Shown piece after piece: positions 7,223-15,176 of a stretch of 58,752 bases of DNA. The DNA is from Thermus sp. 2.9. GTDB taxonomy: Bacteria > Deinococcota > Deinococci > Deinococcales > Thermaceae. Made by a program: the position numbers and the translations under genes. The DNA is taken from NCBI RefSeq assembly GCF_000794385.1, contig NZ_JTJB01000048.1:1-58752 (forward strand), written 5' to 3'. The notes beneath the pieces were generated by a model. That model had not been told where the DNA came from. It saw only the letters and a program-made list of their open reading frames with translations, and made no database searches. Each line of letters begins with the position of its first letter. The first letter of the stretch is position 1.

Positions 7223-8383
7223 TCAGGGGATTTTCAGGGCCCGGGCTTGGGCCTCTTCCAGGGCCTTTTTGGCGGGCACCTGCCCCTTTAAAGCGCGTTC
7301 TAGGGCTTCTTCCAGGGGGGGTGCCCAAAGCAGTAGGGGGCTGTTTTGGTGCCAAGGGGTGAGGCGTGCCTTTTGGCCCAGGAGAAGGCGGCCCACGTCT
7401 TCCTTTGCCCAGGCTTCCTGGGCTTTGAGGTTTAGAGGAAGGTAGTAAATGCCCCGGGCCAGGGCCAGCTGGCGGTTGATCTCCGCCATGTGGCGGTAGA
7501 AGGCCTCGAGGCCCCGCTTTTCCTCGGCGGAGGCGTGGCGTAAGGCCACGAGCACGGATCCTGAGGCCGCCACTTTTCCCGCGGGCTCGAGGGGCATGGG
7601 AGCAATGCCGATGGTGAAGGGAAGTTGGGTGCGGCTTTTTACCGCCGGCAGAAGGGAGGAGGGGCCCATGGCCAAGAAAGCCTTGGTCCGAAGGAAATCA
7701 GCCCCAGCGCTAATAAGCTCGGTGGCGGAACGGACCTGCAAAGCCCCTTCCCGGTTTAGTTCTTGGAGAAAACCCAATGTCCTTAGGGCGCTTTCTCCGT
7801 CTAGGGCAGGAGCATCTCCCTGGCTTAGGGTACCGCCGTGGGCCAGGACCAGGGTGGCGAAGCTATAAACGTCAGCAGAGAAAAGCAGCCCCCTGGCCGA
7901 GCGGCTAGAGAGCCCTTGGGCCACGGATTTGAGCTGGGCAAAGTCCTTTGGGGGATTTAGTCGCCGGGCTCGGAGGGCGTCTGTGTTGTAAAAAAGCACG
8001 CTAATGGAGATGCCCAAGGGGTATCCATAGAGGTGCCCCTTCACTTCTCCCAAGCGCAACAGGTCTGGGTCTAGGTCCGGAACCTGGGGTTTGGGGAGGG
8101 TTTGGACTAGTCCTTCCCGCACCAAGACCGGCAAAAACCCAAGCTCCACCTGGGCTAGGGGAGGAGCAGTGCCGTTGCGGAGAGCGGCGGCTAGGAGAAC
8201 CCCCATTTCCCGATAGTCTCCTACAAAGCGGGGTTCTATGCGGTAGCGGGACTGGGCCTGGTTGAACGCCTGGGCTTCACCTTCCAGGATCCCCCCTTCC
8301 CCCAAGGTGTGCCAAAGGGGTAAAGGGATCTGCGCCCTTGCCCATGCGGCCAACAGCAAAAGGAGGAAAAGCGCTCTGCCCAT
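7223..8383 (-). CDS. ABC transporter substrate-binding protein, UgpB-like (copy 2)
   Basis: 386 residues, signal peptide core ALFLLLLLAAWARA, mature start QIPLPLWHTLGEGG. The aromatic-His segment is LWHTL in place of FWHSM or FWHTA. A VGDYREMG segment and a LEEAQARALKIP tail match the flanking copies. Third codon positions carry visibly more A and T than in the neighbours, and the sequence is more divergent, suggesting relaxed constraint, faster evolution or a different origin. It starts 3 bases after copy 1. It may bind a different ligand or be drifting; the reading frame is intact. Confidence 0.82.
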   Translation of the reverse strand: MGRALFLLLLLAAWARAQIPLPLWHTLGEGGILEGEAQAFNQAQSRYRIEPRFVGDYREMGVLLAAALRNGTAPPLAQVELGFLPVLVREGLVQTLPKPQVPDLDPDLLRLGEVKGHLYGYPLGISISVLFYNTDALRARRLNPPKDFAQLKSVAQGLSSRSARGLLFSADVYSFATLVLAHGGTLSQGDAPALDGESALRTLGFLQELNREGALQVRSATELISAGADFLRTKAFLAMGPSSLLPAVKSRTQLPFTIGIAPMPLEPAGKVAASGSVLVALRHASAEEKRGLEAFYRHMAEINRQLALARGIYYLPLNLKAQEAWAKEDVGRLLLGQKARLTPWHQNSPLLLWAPPLEEALERALKGQVPAKKALEEAQARALKIP

Positions 8384-8386
8384 GGT

Positions 8387-9574
8387 CTATTTCCTTTCTA
8401 CCGCGAGGGCCTTCCGCTGAGCCTCCTCCAGGGCCAGCTGGGGCTTCACCCCTTGCTTCAGGCTCCGTTCCAGGGCCTCTTCCAGGTAGCCGTACCAGAC
8501 CACGAGCTCGGGGTCCTGGCTCCAAGGCCGCCCCAGTTCCGCCTGGGCGAAGACCGCCTGGCGCTCGGGGTCCTTGAGGAAATCCGCGAGTTCCCTTTCC
8601 GCTTCCTTGCGCAAGGGCAGGTACCAGGTGGTGCGCACCCACGCCGCCTGGCGCTTGGGCTCCAGGAAGTGGAGCCAGAAGGCCACCGCCCCCTGAACCT
8701 GCTCGGGGCTTGCCCCTTTGAGGACCACCAGGGCCGCCCCGGAAAGGGGCACCACCCCCCCTTCCCGCCGGGGCAAGGGGGCTAGGCCCACGGCGAAGGG
8801 GAGGGAGGTCTGGGCCTCCACCACGGGCAAGGCGGTGGTGGGCCCAAGCCCCATGAAGGCCTTGGTGCGCAGGAAGTCGGCCACGGCGAACTGGGCCTCC
8901 GCCAGGTTGCGGGCCTGGGCGTGCCCCTTCTGCACCATGCGGTAAAGCATCTCCAAGGCCTCCACCACCTCCTTGGAGGTGAAGGCGGGAAGCCCGTTTT
9001 TGACCAGGCTCCCCCCCAGGCTCATGACGATGGCGTTAAAGCTCCAGATGTCCGTGGAGACCACCATCCCCTTGGCGGTGCGGCCTGTGAGCCGGGCGGC
9101 GGCCTCCTCCACCTCCGGCCAGGACCTGGGGGGCTTTAGCCCCCGGGCGCGGAAGGCATCCTTGTTGTAGTAGAGGGCGGGAACGGAAAGCCCCAGGGGA
9201 AGCCCAAAGGTCCTTCCCTTCACCTGCCCTGTCCGGAGCATCTCGGGGTAAAGGTCCCGGGGAAGGTCCTTTAGGTAAGCGTCCAGGGGAAGGGCCACCC
9301 CCTCTTGGGCGAGCCGGGGCAGAAAGGAAAGTTCCCCGTGGAAGAGGACCGGGGCCCCCCCGGCGCGCAAGGCGGCGAGGAGCTTCACCCCCGCTTCCCG
9401 GTAGTCCCCCACATAGCGGGCCTCGAGGCGGTAGGCTTTTTGGCTTGCGTTGAAGCTTTGGATGGCCTCCTCCAGGACCCGGTTTCCCGGGGGGCCGGCG
9501 GTGTGCCAGAAAGGGATGCTCACCTGGGCCGAGGCCCAGGCCAAAAGGGTGAGGGCGGCAAAGGAGCGCCTCAT
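8387..9574 (-). CDS. ABC transporter substrate-binding protein, UgpB-like (copy 1)
   Basis: 395 residues, signal peptide core SFAALTLLAWASA, mature start QVSIPFWHTAGPPG. The IPFWH(S/T) motif, YVGDYREAG segment and LEEAQRKALAVERK tail define it as the first of three tandem paralogues of the UgpB-type family (periplasmic capture of glycerol phosphate or sugar-like solutes). It lies 10 bases downstream of the PaaX-like regulator, whose stop codon is embedded in a possible -10 box. It may therefore be both co-transcribed and independently expressed. The ligand is unknown. Confidence 0.85.
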   Translation of the reverse strand: MRRSFAALTLLAWASAQVSIPFWHTAGPPGNRVLEEAIQSFNASQKAYRLEARYVGDYREAGVKLLAALRAGGAPVLFHGELSFLPRLAQEGVALPLDAYLKDLPRDLYPEMLRTGQVKGRTFGLPLGLSVPALYYNKDAFRARGLKPPRSWPEVEEAAARLTGRTAKGMVVSTDIWSFNAIVMSLGGSLVKNGLPAFTSKEVVEALEMLYRMVQKGHAQARNLAEAQFAVADFLRTKAFMGLGPTTALPVVEAQTSLPFAVGLAPLPRREGGVVPLSGAALVVLKGASPEQVQGAVAFWLHFLEPKRQAAWVRTTWYLPLRKEAERELADFLKDPERQAVFAQAELGRPWSQDPELVVWYGYLEEALERSLKQGVKPQLALEEAQRKALAVERK

Positions 9575-9581
9575 GCCCCCA

Positions 9582-9587
9582 AGCTTA
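9582..9587 (-). promoter_or_regulatory. Candidate leaderless promoter for the binding-protein cluster
   Basis: TAAGCT at 9587-9582 (minus) ends 7 bases before the ATG at 9574. Its TAA doubles as the stop codon of the PaaX-like gene, which raises the chance of a coincidental match. Confidence 0.35.
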
Positions 9588-10361
9588 CCCGCCTCGAGGT
9601 GAGAGGGCGGTGAGGGGAAGTTCTAGGCCCTGAAGGAAAGGAAGGGCTTTCCCGTAAAGGGCCTTGCGGGCCTCCAGGAACTCATGGCGGGCCTGGGGCC
9701 CGAAGAAGCTCTTGGGAAGGAGCTCGGGGGGCAAGAGGGGGTCCAGGAAGAGCACCTTGCGCATCTCGTGCACCAGGCGGGTGAGGGAATGGAAGGCCTC
9801 CTCCGGCCCCTCGGGGACCTCCAGGGGGAAGAGGGCCTGGTAGTGGGCCTGGGCCCTCTCCAGGGGGAAGATGCGTTGGATCTCCTCCTTGGGCCCCAGA
9901 TGCTCCCCTTGGAAGAGGGTGGCGGGAAGCTGGTAGAAGGCCAGGAGTTCCCGGGTGGCCTCGAGGTCCACCCCCGCCCCCAAGTACACCCCCGATTGCA
10001 GGCTCCCGTAGCCCAAAAGGGCCATCTCCCGCCGGAAGCGCTCCCTTTCCCCCCGGTCCTTTGGACCCTCCGGCAAGACCAGGAGGAAGCGCCCATCCCA
10101 CGTCGGCCTGGGCTCGTAAAGGCGGCGGCGCACCTGGCGCACCTGCCAGTACACCCGCTCGGAAAGGGCGTAGTACGCCGTGCGCCCCGCCCGCTCCGGC
10201 CGCACCCAGCCCCGCCTGGCGCTCCGGGAAAGGGCGGCCCGCACCGCCGCCTCGGAAAAGCCTAAGGCCTCCATCATGGCGATGAGGTCCTTGACCCGGG
10301 CCCGGCGTTCCGGGTAGACATACTCCACAAAAAGGGTGAAGATGGTGGAGCGCGCCCGCAT
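9585..10361 (-). CDS. PaaX-like transcriptional regulator
   Basis: 258 residues. The N-terminus (about 1-70) fits the PaaX winged-helix domain: STIFTLFVEYV, then GFSEAAVRAALSRSARRGWV, which matches the family pattern (R)ALSR-A-GW. The central and C-terminal parts match the PaaX effector-domain layout only loosely. PaaX proteins usually repress catabolic operons and respond to CoA thioesters; here it probably controls the downstream binding-protein genes. Its ATG overlaps the thrS stop as TGATG, implying translational coupling to thrS, an odd pairing with a housekeeping gene. Confidence 0.8.
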   Translation of the reverse strand: MRARSTIFTLFVEYVYPERRARVKDLIAMMEALGFSEAAVRAALSRSARRGWVRPERAGRTAYYALSERVYWQVRQVRRRLYEPRPTWDGRFLLVLPEGPKDRGERERFRREMALLGYGSLQSGVYLGAGVDLEATRELLAFYQLPATLFQGEHLGPKEEIQRIFPLERAQAHYQALFPLEVPEGPEEAFHSLTRLVHEMRKVLFLDPLLPPELLPKSFFGPQARHEFLEARKALYGKALPFLQGLELPLTALSPRGG

Positions 10362-12340
10362 CAGAAGGAGGGTTCCAAGCGCTTTTCCCGGTATTCCAGA
10401 AGCGCCTTTTCCAGGAAGGTGGCCAGGGGCACGCTTCCCAGGTTCCCCCGGTGGCGCCGCCTGACGCTCACCGTTCCCTCCGCCTTCTCCTTATCCCCCA
10501 CCACCAGGATGTAGGGCACCTTCTGCACCTCGGCGTCGCGGATCCTGGCCTGCATGCGCTCGCTCCTCAGGTCGGCCTCGGCCCGGAGGCCCGCCTCCTT
10601 CAGCTTAAAGGCCACCTCCTTGGCGTAGTCCTCCTGTTTTTCCGAAACCGGGATGACCACCGCCTGCACCGGGGAAAGCCACAAGGGGAAGTCCCCGGCG
10701 AAGTGCTCAATGAGGATGCCGATGAAGCGCTCCAAGGAGCCGAAGGGGGCGCGGTGGATCATGACGGGGCGGTGCTCCTCCCCGTCCGGCCCCACGTAGG
10801 CGAGGCCGAAGCGCTCGGGCAGGTTGTAGTCCACCTGGATGGTGCCCAGTTGCCACTCCCGGCCCAAGGCGTCCTTGACCACGAAGTCCAGCTTGGGGCC
10901 GTAGAAGGCGGCGTCCCCCGGCTCCACGGTGTAATTAAGGCCCGCTTCCTGGGCCGCCTCCTCAATCTGCCTTTCCGCCAAGGCCCACTTGGCCTCGTCC
11001 CCCACGTACTTTTCGCTTCCCGGCTCCCGGACCCCGATCCTGGCCCGGTAGTCCCTAAGCCCCAAGGTGGCGAAGACCTTTAAGACCAGGTCCAAGACCC
11101 CCAAAAACTCCGCCTTCACCTGCTCGGGGGTGCAGAAGAGGTGGGCGTCGTCCTGGGTGAAGCCCCGCACCCTCGTGAGGCCCAAAAGCTCCCCCGCCTT
11201 CTCGTAGCGGTAGACGGTGCCGAACTCGGCGATCCTCAAGGGAAGCTCGCGGTAGGAGCGCTTCTTGTAGGCGTAGATGCGGATGTGGTGGGGGCAGTTC
11301 ATGGGCTTGAGGAGGTATTCCTCCTCCTCCCCCCGCTCCTTGAAGCTGATGGGGGGAAACTGGCTTTCCGCGTAGTAGGGGTAGTGGCCCGAGGTCTTGT
11401 AAAGCTCCAGGCTGCCGATGTGGGGGGTGGTGACCAGCTGGTAGCCCCGCCGGATCTGCTCCTCCCGCATGAAGGCCATGAGCTCCTCCCGGATCACGTT
11501 CCCCTTGGGCAGCCAAAGCACCAGGCCCTTGCCCACCATGGGGTCAATGAGGAAGAGCTCCAGCTCCCGCCCCAGCCGGCGGTGGTCCCGCTTTTGGGCC
11601 TCTTCCAGTTGCCAGAGGTACTCCTTGAGCTCCTCGGCGGTGCGGAAGGCCACCCCGTAGACCCGCTGCAACATGGGGCGCCGCTCGTCCCCCCGCCAGT
11701 AGGCCCCGGCCACGTGGGTGAGCTTGAAGTGGGGGGGGATGCGGCCCGTGGAGGGGACGTGGGGCCCGCGGCAGAGGTCGGTGAAGCCATAGGCGTCATC
11801 CCCCTGCTGGTAAAAGCTAATCTCCTCCCCCTCGGGGATTTCCTGGATGAGCTCGGCCTTGTAGGGGTCCTTGCCCTGGTAGCGGGCCAGGGCCTCCTCC
11901 CGGGAGAGGACGTAGCGGCGCAAGGGGAGGTCCTTTTGCAGAATGGCCCGCATCCTTTCCTCTATGGCCGGCAGGTCCTCGTCCGATAGGGGCTCGGGGG
12001 CGTCTATATCGTAGTAAAAGCCCTTCTCAATCACCGGGCCCACCCCGAGCCGGACGCTTTCTGGGTTGTACCCCTTTGCCTGGAAGTGTTCCTTCACCGC
12101 CTGGGCCAGGACGTGGGCCAGGGTGTGGCGGAAGAGGAGCTGGTACTCGGGGTCCTTCTCGGTGAGGATGCGCACCTTGGCCCCTGGGGGCAGGGGCTTG
12201 AAGAGGTCGTAGACTTCCCCGTCCACGATGGCCCCCACCGCCGCCTTGGCCAGGCCCGGGCCCACGGCCTTGGCCACGTCATAGGCGGTGGCCCCTTCCG
12301 GGACCTCGAGGGCCTTCCCGTCCGGCAAATAGACCGTCAT
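10361..12340 (-). CDS. thrS: Threonyl-tRNA synthetase
   Basis: 659 residues from the ATG at 12340, chosen because a TATAGT -10 box ends 7 bases upstream; an in-frame GTG at 12349 would overlap that box. Domains in order: TGS (about 1-60), the editing/SAD region with HTLAHVLAQAVKEHF (about 72-86), the class II catalytic core (about 240-530) with NCPHH for zinc and TRVRGFTQDDAH as motif 2, and a C-terminal anticodon-binding domain with VGDKEKAEGTVSVRRR. It charges tRNA-Thr. Full family length. It leads a minus-strand run that continues through the PaaX-like gene. Confidence 0.96.
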   Translation of the reverse strand: MTVYLPDGKALEVPEGATAYDVAKAVGPGLAKAAVGAIVDGEVYDLFKPLPPGAKVRILTEKDPEYQLLFRHTLAHVLAQAVKEHFQAKGYNPESVRLGVGPVIEKGFYYDIDAPEPLSDEDLPAIEERMRAILQKDLPLRRYVLSREEALARYQGKDPYKAELIQEIPEGEEISFYQQGDDAYGFTDLCRGPHVPSTGRIPPHFKLTHVAGAYWRGDERRPMLQRVYGVAFRTAEELKEYLWQLEEAQKRDHRRLGRELELFLIDPMVGKGLVLWLPKGNVIREELMAFMREEQIRRGYQLVTTPHIGSLELYKTSGHYPYYAESQFPPISFKERGEEEEYLLKPMNCPHHIRIYAYKKRSYRELPLRIAEFGTVYRYEKAGELLGLTRVRGFTQDDAHLFCTPEQVKAEFLGVLDLVLKVFATLGLRDYRARIGVREPGSEKYVGDEAKWALAERQIEEAAQEAGLNYTVEPGDAAFYGPKLDFVVKDALGREWQLGTIQVDYNLPERFGLAYVGPDGEEHRPVMIHRAPFGSLERFIGILIEHFAGDFPLWLSPVQAVVIPVSEKQEDYAKEVAFKLKEAGLRAEADLRSERMQARIRDAEVQKVPYILVVGDKEKAEGTVSVRRRHRGNLGSVPLATFLEKALLEYREKRLEPSF

Positions 12341-12347
12341 GCACCCC

Positions 12348-12353
12348 ACTATA
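12348..12353 (-). promoter_or_regulatory. thrS leaderless promoter (-10 box)
   Basis: TATAGT at 12353-12348 (minus) ends 7 bases before the ATG at 12340, so transcription should begin at or next to the start codon. No ribosome-binding site or convincing -35 box is visible. Confidence 0.6.
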
Positions 12354-12359
12354 CCCGGC

Positions 12360-13583
12360 CTACCCCTCCTCGGGGAGCCTTTCCCCCAGGAGAAAGGCCG
12401 AGGCGTAAAGGCCCGCCGCCAGGAGGAAGAGGGCGGGAAAGCCAGCCCGGTCCGCCACCCATCCCCCGAGCACCGTGGAGAAGGCGAAGACCCCGGCCAC
12501 CGTGTTGCCGAGCCCGATGAAGGCGCTCCGCTCCTCGGGCGGGGCCAGGTTCAGCAGGTAGGTGGTGGTGGCGAGGCCCAGGGCCGCCAGGTAGGCCCCT
12601 TGCAGGAGGAAGACCAGGCCAAAAAGGCCCGGGGCGAGGAAGAGGGCGAGAAGGGGCGCCAGGAAGCCCAAGGCCGCCCCGGCCCTCAGGACCCCCTTGG
12701 AGCCCCTTTCCGCCAGCCGCGCCCAAAGGAGGTTGGAAAGGGTGAAGGAAAGGGCGTAAAGGGAGAGGTAAAGGCCAAGCTCCTCCCCCTGCCCCAAGGC
12801 CCGCACGGCGTAGACGGCGTAGAAGGGATCGGCCATCCCCGCGAGGCCCAGGACCACCCGCACCCGAAGGTAGCGGCGGAAGCCGGGGTGGAGGAGGGGG
12901 CGCCGGAAGTCCAGCCGGGCGGTCCTGGGGGGTTCTTCGGGCTCCTCCACCCGGCCGAAAAGGTGCCAGCCCAAGCCGAAGGAAAGGGCCCCCAGGCTAA
13001 AAAGAAGGGCGTAGGGCAGGGGGAAGGGAAGGGGCAAAGCCAGGATCTCCCGCACCCCAAACCCCGCCAAGAAGGCCAAGAGCCCCCCCACCAGGTTGCG
13101 GGCGGAGAAGAGGGCGGCCCGGCGCTCCGGCGGAATGGTCTTGGCCACCACCTCCCAGAAGGGCAAACTGGAAACCCCGGTGAAGAGGGCGTTCAAAAGG
13201 AGACCCAGGAGAAAGCCCCCCAAGAGAAGGCCCGGCCAAGGCCCAAGGAGGAAGGCGGAAAGGGCCATGAGGACCACGCCAAGGAGCCTCAAGGCGGCCA
13301 CCTTGCGGTAGAGGACGATCTTTTGGGGAAAGCGGGCCACATAGGGGGCCAAGAAGGCCTGGGGCACCATGCCCCCCGCCTGGAGGAGGGCCGGGAGGAG
13401 GCCGATGAGGGCGCCCGGAGCCCCCAGCTTGGCGGCGAAGCCGGAGAGGACGATGTTGGCGTTCAAAAAGGTGTCCCCGAGCCACACCAGCCAGCCGTTC
13501 ACCACCGCCAGGCGGTAGTTCCGCTCCTTCAGGTCTAAGATGGGGAGGATGCTTCTTCTCCCTTCCCTTGGGCCCTTCCACAT
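12360..13583 (-). CDS. Major facilitator superfamily transporter
   Basis: 407 residues with about 12 hydrophobic segments and the basic loop-2/3 pattern YVARFPQKIVLYRKVAALR, typical of MFS carriers. Substrate unknown. The C-terminal half includes PPEERSAFIGLGNTVAGV. The annotated ATG lies at 13583, and a possible TAGCGT -10 sits 9 bases upstream. The first 35 bases overlap the start of the divergent gene at 13549, so either the two promoters lie inside each other's coding region or this start is slightly too long. It ends 19 bases before thrS begins, on the same strand. Confidence 0.8.
   Translation of the reverse strand: MWKGPREGRRSILPILDLKERNYRLAVVNGWLVWLGDTFLNANIVLSGFAAKLGAPGALIGLLPALLQAGGMVPQAFLAPYVARFPQKIVLYRKVAALRLLGVVLMALSAFLLGPWPGLLLGGFLLGLLLNALFTGVSSLPFWEVVAKTIPPERRAALFSARNLVGGLLAFLAGFGVREILALPLPFPLPYALLFSLGALSFGLGWHLFGRVEEPEEPPRTARLDFRRPLLHPGFRRYLRVRVVLGLAGMADPFYAVYAVRALGQGEELGLYLSLYALSFTLSNLLWARLAERGSKGVLRAGAALGFLAPLLALFLAPGLFGLVFLLQGAYLAALGLATTTYLLNLAPPEERSAFIGLGNTVAGVFAFSTVLGGWVADRAGFPALFLLAAGLYASAFLLGERLPEEG
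13536..13541 (+). promoter_or_regulatory. Candidate leaderless promoter for the gene at 13549
   Basis: TAAGAT (13536-13541) is followed by 7 bases and ATG at 13549. This spacing is the reason for choosing 13549 over the in-frame ATG at 13540, which would lie within the -10 box. Confidence 0.45.
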
Positions 13584-14526
13584 CCTGCACCCACGCTACA
13601 ACGCGGCCACGGTTTTGGCCATGCTGGAAGAGGCGCGCCCCAAGGCGATTTACCTCGCCTCCCACTCGGAAGCGGCCTTGCAAGAGGGCGCTTGGCGGGA
13701 GGAGGACCCCCTTCTCTTCCACCTCCTGCCCTGGGCGGAGGAGAGGGGCATCCCCGTGGCGGCCCTGGACGCCGAGGCCCACCTCAAGGGGGAGGCGGAG
13801 GCTTTCCGCCAGGCCCTGGCCCAGCACCCCTTGGGGTCGCCTTACCTGGAGCGGATGCGGGCCTTTGACGAGGCCCTGCTGGACCTCTTAAAGACCCCCC
13901 TTTCCCCTGAGGTTTTGGGCTCGGAGGCCTTTCTTTCCCGCTTGCGGGAGGTCTACCGTGGCTTCGCCGAGGCCTTTGGGGAAGGCCCAGCCACGGGCTT
14001 CCGCCGCCAGCGCATGGAAGGGGTGAAGGCGGCCCTTGCGGGGAAGGAAGGGGCGGTGGTGGCGGAGCTTTTGGACTACGCCCTTTTGGCGGAGGCCTTC
14101 CCCCACGCCCTGCCCCAGGCCCACACCCCCACGGAGAAGGAGCGGGAGCGGGCCCTTTTGGACCGGGCCTGGCAGCTTAAGGAGGAGGACGACTGGGGGG
14201 CGCTTCTGGAGGGGCTTTTCGCCATCGGAAGCCCCGAGGCCCTTTACCTGGCGGCCCAGATCTACCTGGCGGCGGGGGAGTGGCGGCAGGCCCTAAGCCT
14301 CATGGAGGAGGTTTTCCGCACGGACTTTCAGCACCCCGGCTACCTTCCCGGCTACGTCCTCGCCCGCTTTGGGCAATTATTGGACCTGGCGGGGGAGCGG
14401 GAGCGGGCCCTAAGGGCCTACCGGGGGGTCTTGGCCCTTTCCTACGCCCCGGAGGAGGCCCGGGCCATCGCCCTGGCGGGCCTGCGGAGCCCTTTTCGCC
14501 TGGAAGGAGGGGGTCATTTGTCCTAG
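13549..14526 (+). CDS. Uncharacterised protein with TPR-like C-terminus
   Basis: 325 residues, not recognised. The N-terminal half starts MLLLPSLGPFHILHPRYN, followed by AIYLASHSEAALQEG, an alpha/beta pattern vaguely like TraB/EreA-type folds; that resemblance is weak. The C-terminal third (about 215-310) is helical with repeat-like units (GSPEALYLAAQIYLAAGEWR; LARFGQLLDLAGERERALRA), consistent with tetratricopeptide-type helices that bind proteins. No signal peptide or membrane segment. The gene runs divergently from the MFS transporter and is followed closely by another unknown gene. Good codon use across the whole length supports a real gene. Confidence 0.7.
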   Translation: MLLLPSLGPFHILHPRYNAATVLAMLEEARPKAIYLASHSEAALQEGAWREEDPLLFHLLPWAEERGIPVAALDAEAHLKGEAEAFRQALAQHPLGSPYLERMRAFDEALLDLLKTPLSPEVLGSEAFLSRLREVYRGFAEAFGEGPATGFRRQRMEGVKAALAGKEGAVVAELLDYALLAEAFPHALPQAHTPTEKERERALLDRAWQLKEEDDWGALLEGLFAIGSPEALYLAAQIYLAAGEWRQALSLMEEVFRTDFQHPGYLPGYVLARFGQLLDLAGERERALRAYRGVLALSYAPEEARAIALAGLRSPFRLEGGGHLS

Positions 14527-14537
14527 GGTGGGGGGCC

Positions 14538-14543
14538 TATCCT
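14538..14543 (+). promoter_or_regulatory. Candidate leaderless promoter for the gene at 14550
   Basis: TATCCT (14538-14543) is followed by GAGGGC and ATG at 14550. The spacing of 6 bases matches other leaderless starts here. No clear -35. Confidence 0.45.
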
Positions 14544-14549
14544 GAGGGC

Positions 14550-15002
14550 ATGGAGGTGGAGGTCCGCCGTGCCCGCCATGCCCTTTACCTGCGGCTGGCC
14601 GCGGTCCACGCGGGGCCCTTGGGGCCAGCCCTTTTAGGGCACCCGGAACTTGCGCCCCGCTACAGCGAAGCCTACGCCGCCTGCGGGGGGGCGGAGGGGC
14701 TTCCCTGCCAGGGGGTGGGGGGCGAGCCTCGAGTCTGCGTGGTGCGGCGGCTGGAACACCTCGCCTATAGCGCCCTCCGAGGGGGCAAGCGGCGCCGGGA
14801 GCAGGAGCGGGTTTTGGTGGAGGGGCTTCTTCGCTGCGTGGCCCACTTAAAGCGGGAGTTCCCCCTGGAGTTCCTGCCGGTCCTCGAGGCCACGGAAAGC
14901 TATCTGGAAAAAGATCTAAAATACCTCCGGGGCGAGGCGTCCCCGGAGGCGGTGGTCCAGGCGGCTAGACCAGATGGTACATCCGGCCCAGAAGGAGCAT
15001 GA
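14550..15002 (+). CDS. Uncharacterised cysteine-containing protein
   Basis: 150 residues, MEVEVRRARHALYLRLAAVH..., not recognised. Mostly helical, with four cysteines: two in CGGAEGLPC, one in RVCVVRR and one in LLRCVAH. The first two could bind metal or form a disulfide. A central basic stretch (RGGKRRREQER) hints at nucleic-acid contact. The ATG at 14550 lies 6 bases after TATCCT; the reading frame is open further upstream, but that part overlaps the previous gene. The last 38 bases overlap the convergent small membrane gene ending at 14965. Confidence 0.6.
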   Translation: MEVEVRRARHALYLRLAAVHAGPLGPALLGHPELAPRYSEAYAACGGAEGLPCQGVGGEPRVCVVRRLEHLAYSALRGGKRRREQERVLVEGLLRCVAHLKREFPLEFLPVLEATESYLEKDLKYLRGEASPEAVVQAARPDGTSGPEGA

Positions 15003-15165
15003 GGGCCACGGTGGCGGCGGAGAGGACGATGAGGATGAGCATGAAGAAGATGAAGCGCAGGTCAAAGGTCTCCCCCTCCGTGGTGAGGACCCGGGGGTTT
15101 AGGATCAGGTAGAAAAGCAGGGTCACCAAGGCGGCTCCCAGGGCGAAAAGGGCGATATAAACCAT
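14965..15165 (-). CDS. Small two-helix membrane protein, uncharacterised
   Basis: 66 residues, MVYIALFALGAALVTLLFYL..., with two hydrophobic helices (about 3-21 and 37-59) joined by a short polar loop (NPRVLTTEGETFDLR). AAGGGAGG lies 5 bases upstream of the ATG, a strong ribosome-binding site, and the gene starts 11 bases after the 207-residue gene at 15177, so the two form an operon. Its 3' end overlaps the convergent gene at 14550-15002 by 38 bases. Function unknown. Confidence 0.7.
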   Translation of the reverse strand: MVYIALFALGAALVTLLFYLILNPRVLTTEGETFDLRFIFFMLILIVLSAATVALMLLLGRMYHLV

Positions 15166-15176
15166 ACTTCCCTCCC

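Noticed and set aside
12339-13538. 399-codon plus-strand frame opposite the MFS gene
   Set aside because: Low-complexity Gly/Glu/Lys-rich shadow translation of membrane-protein codons.
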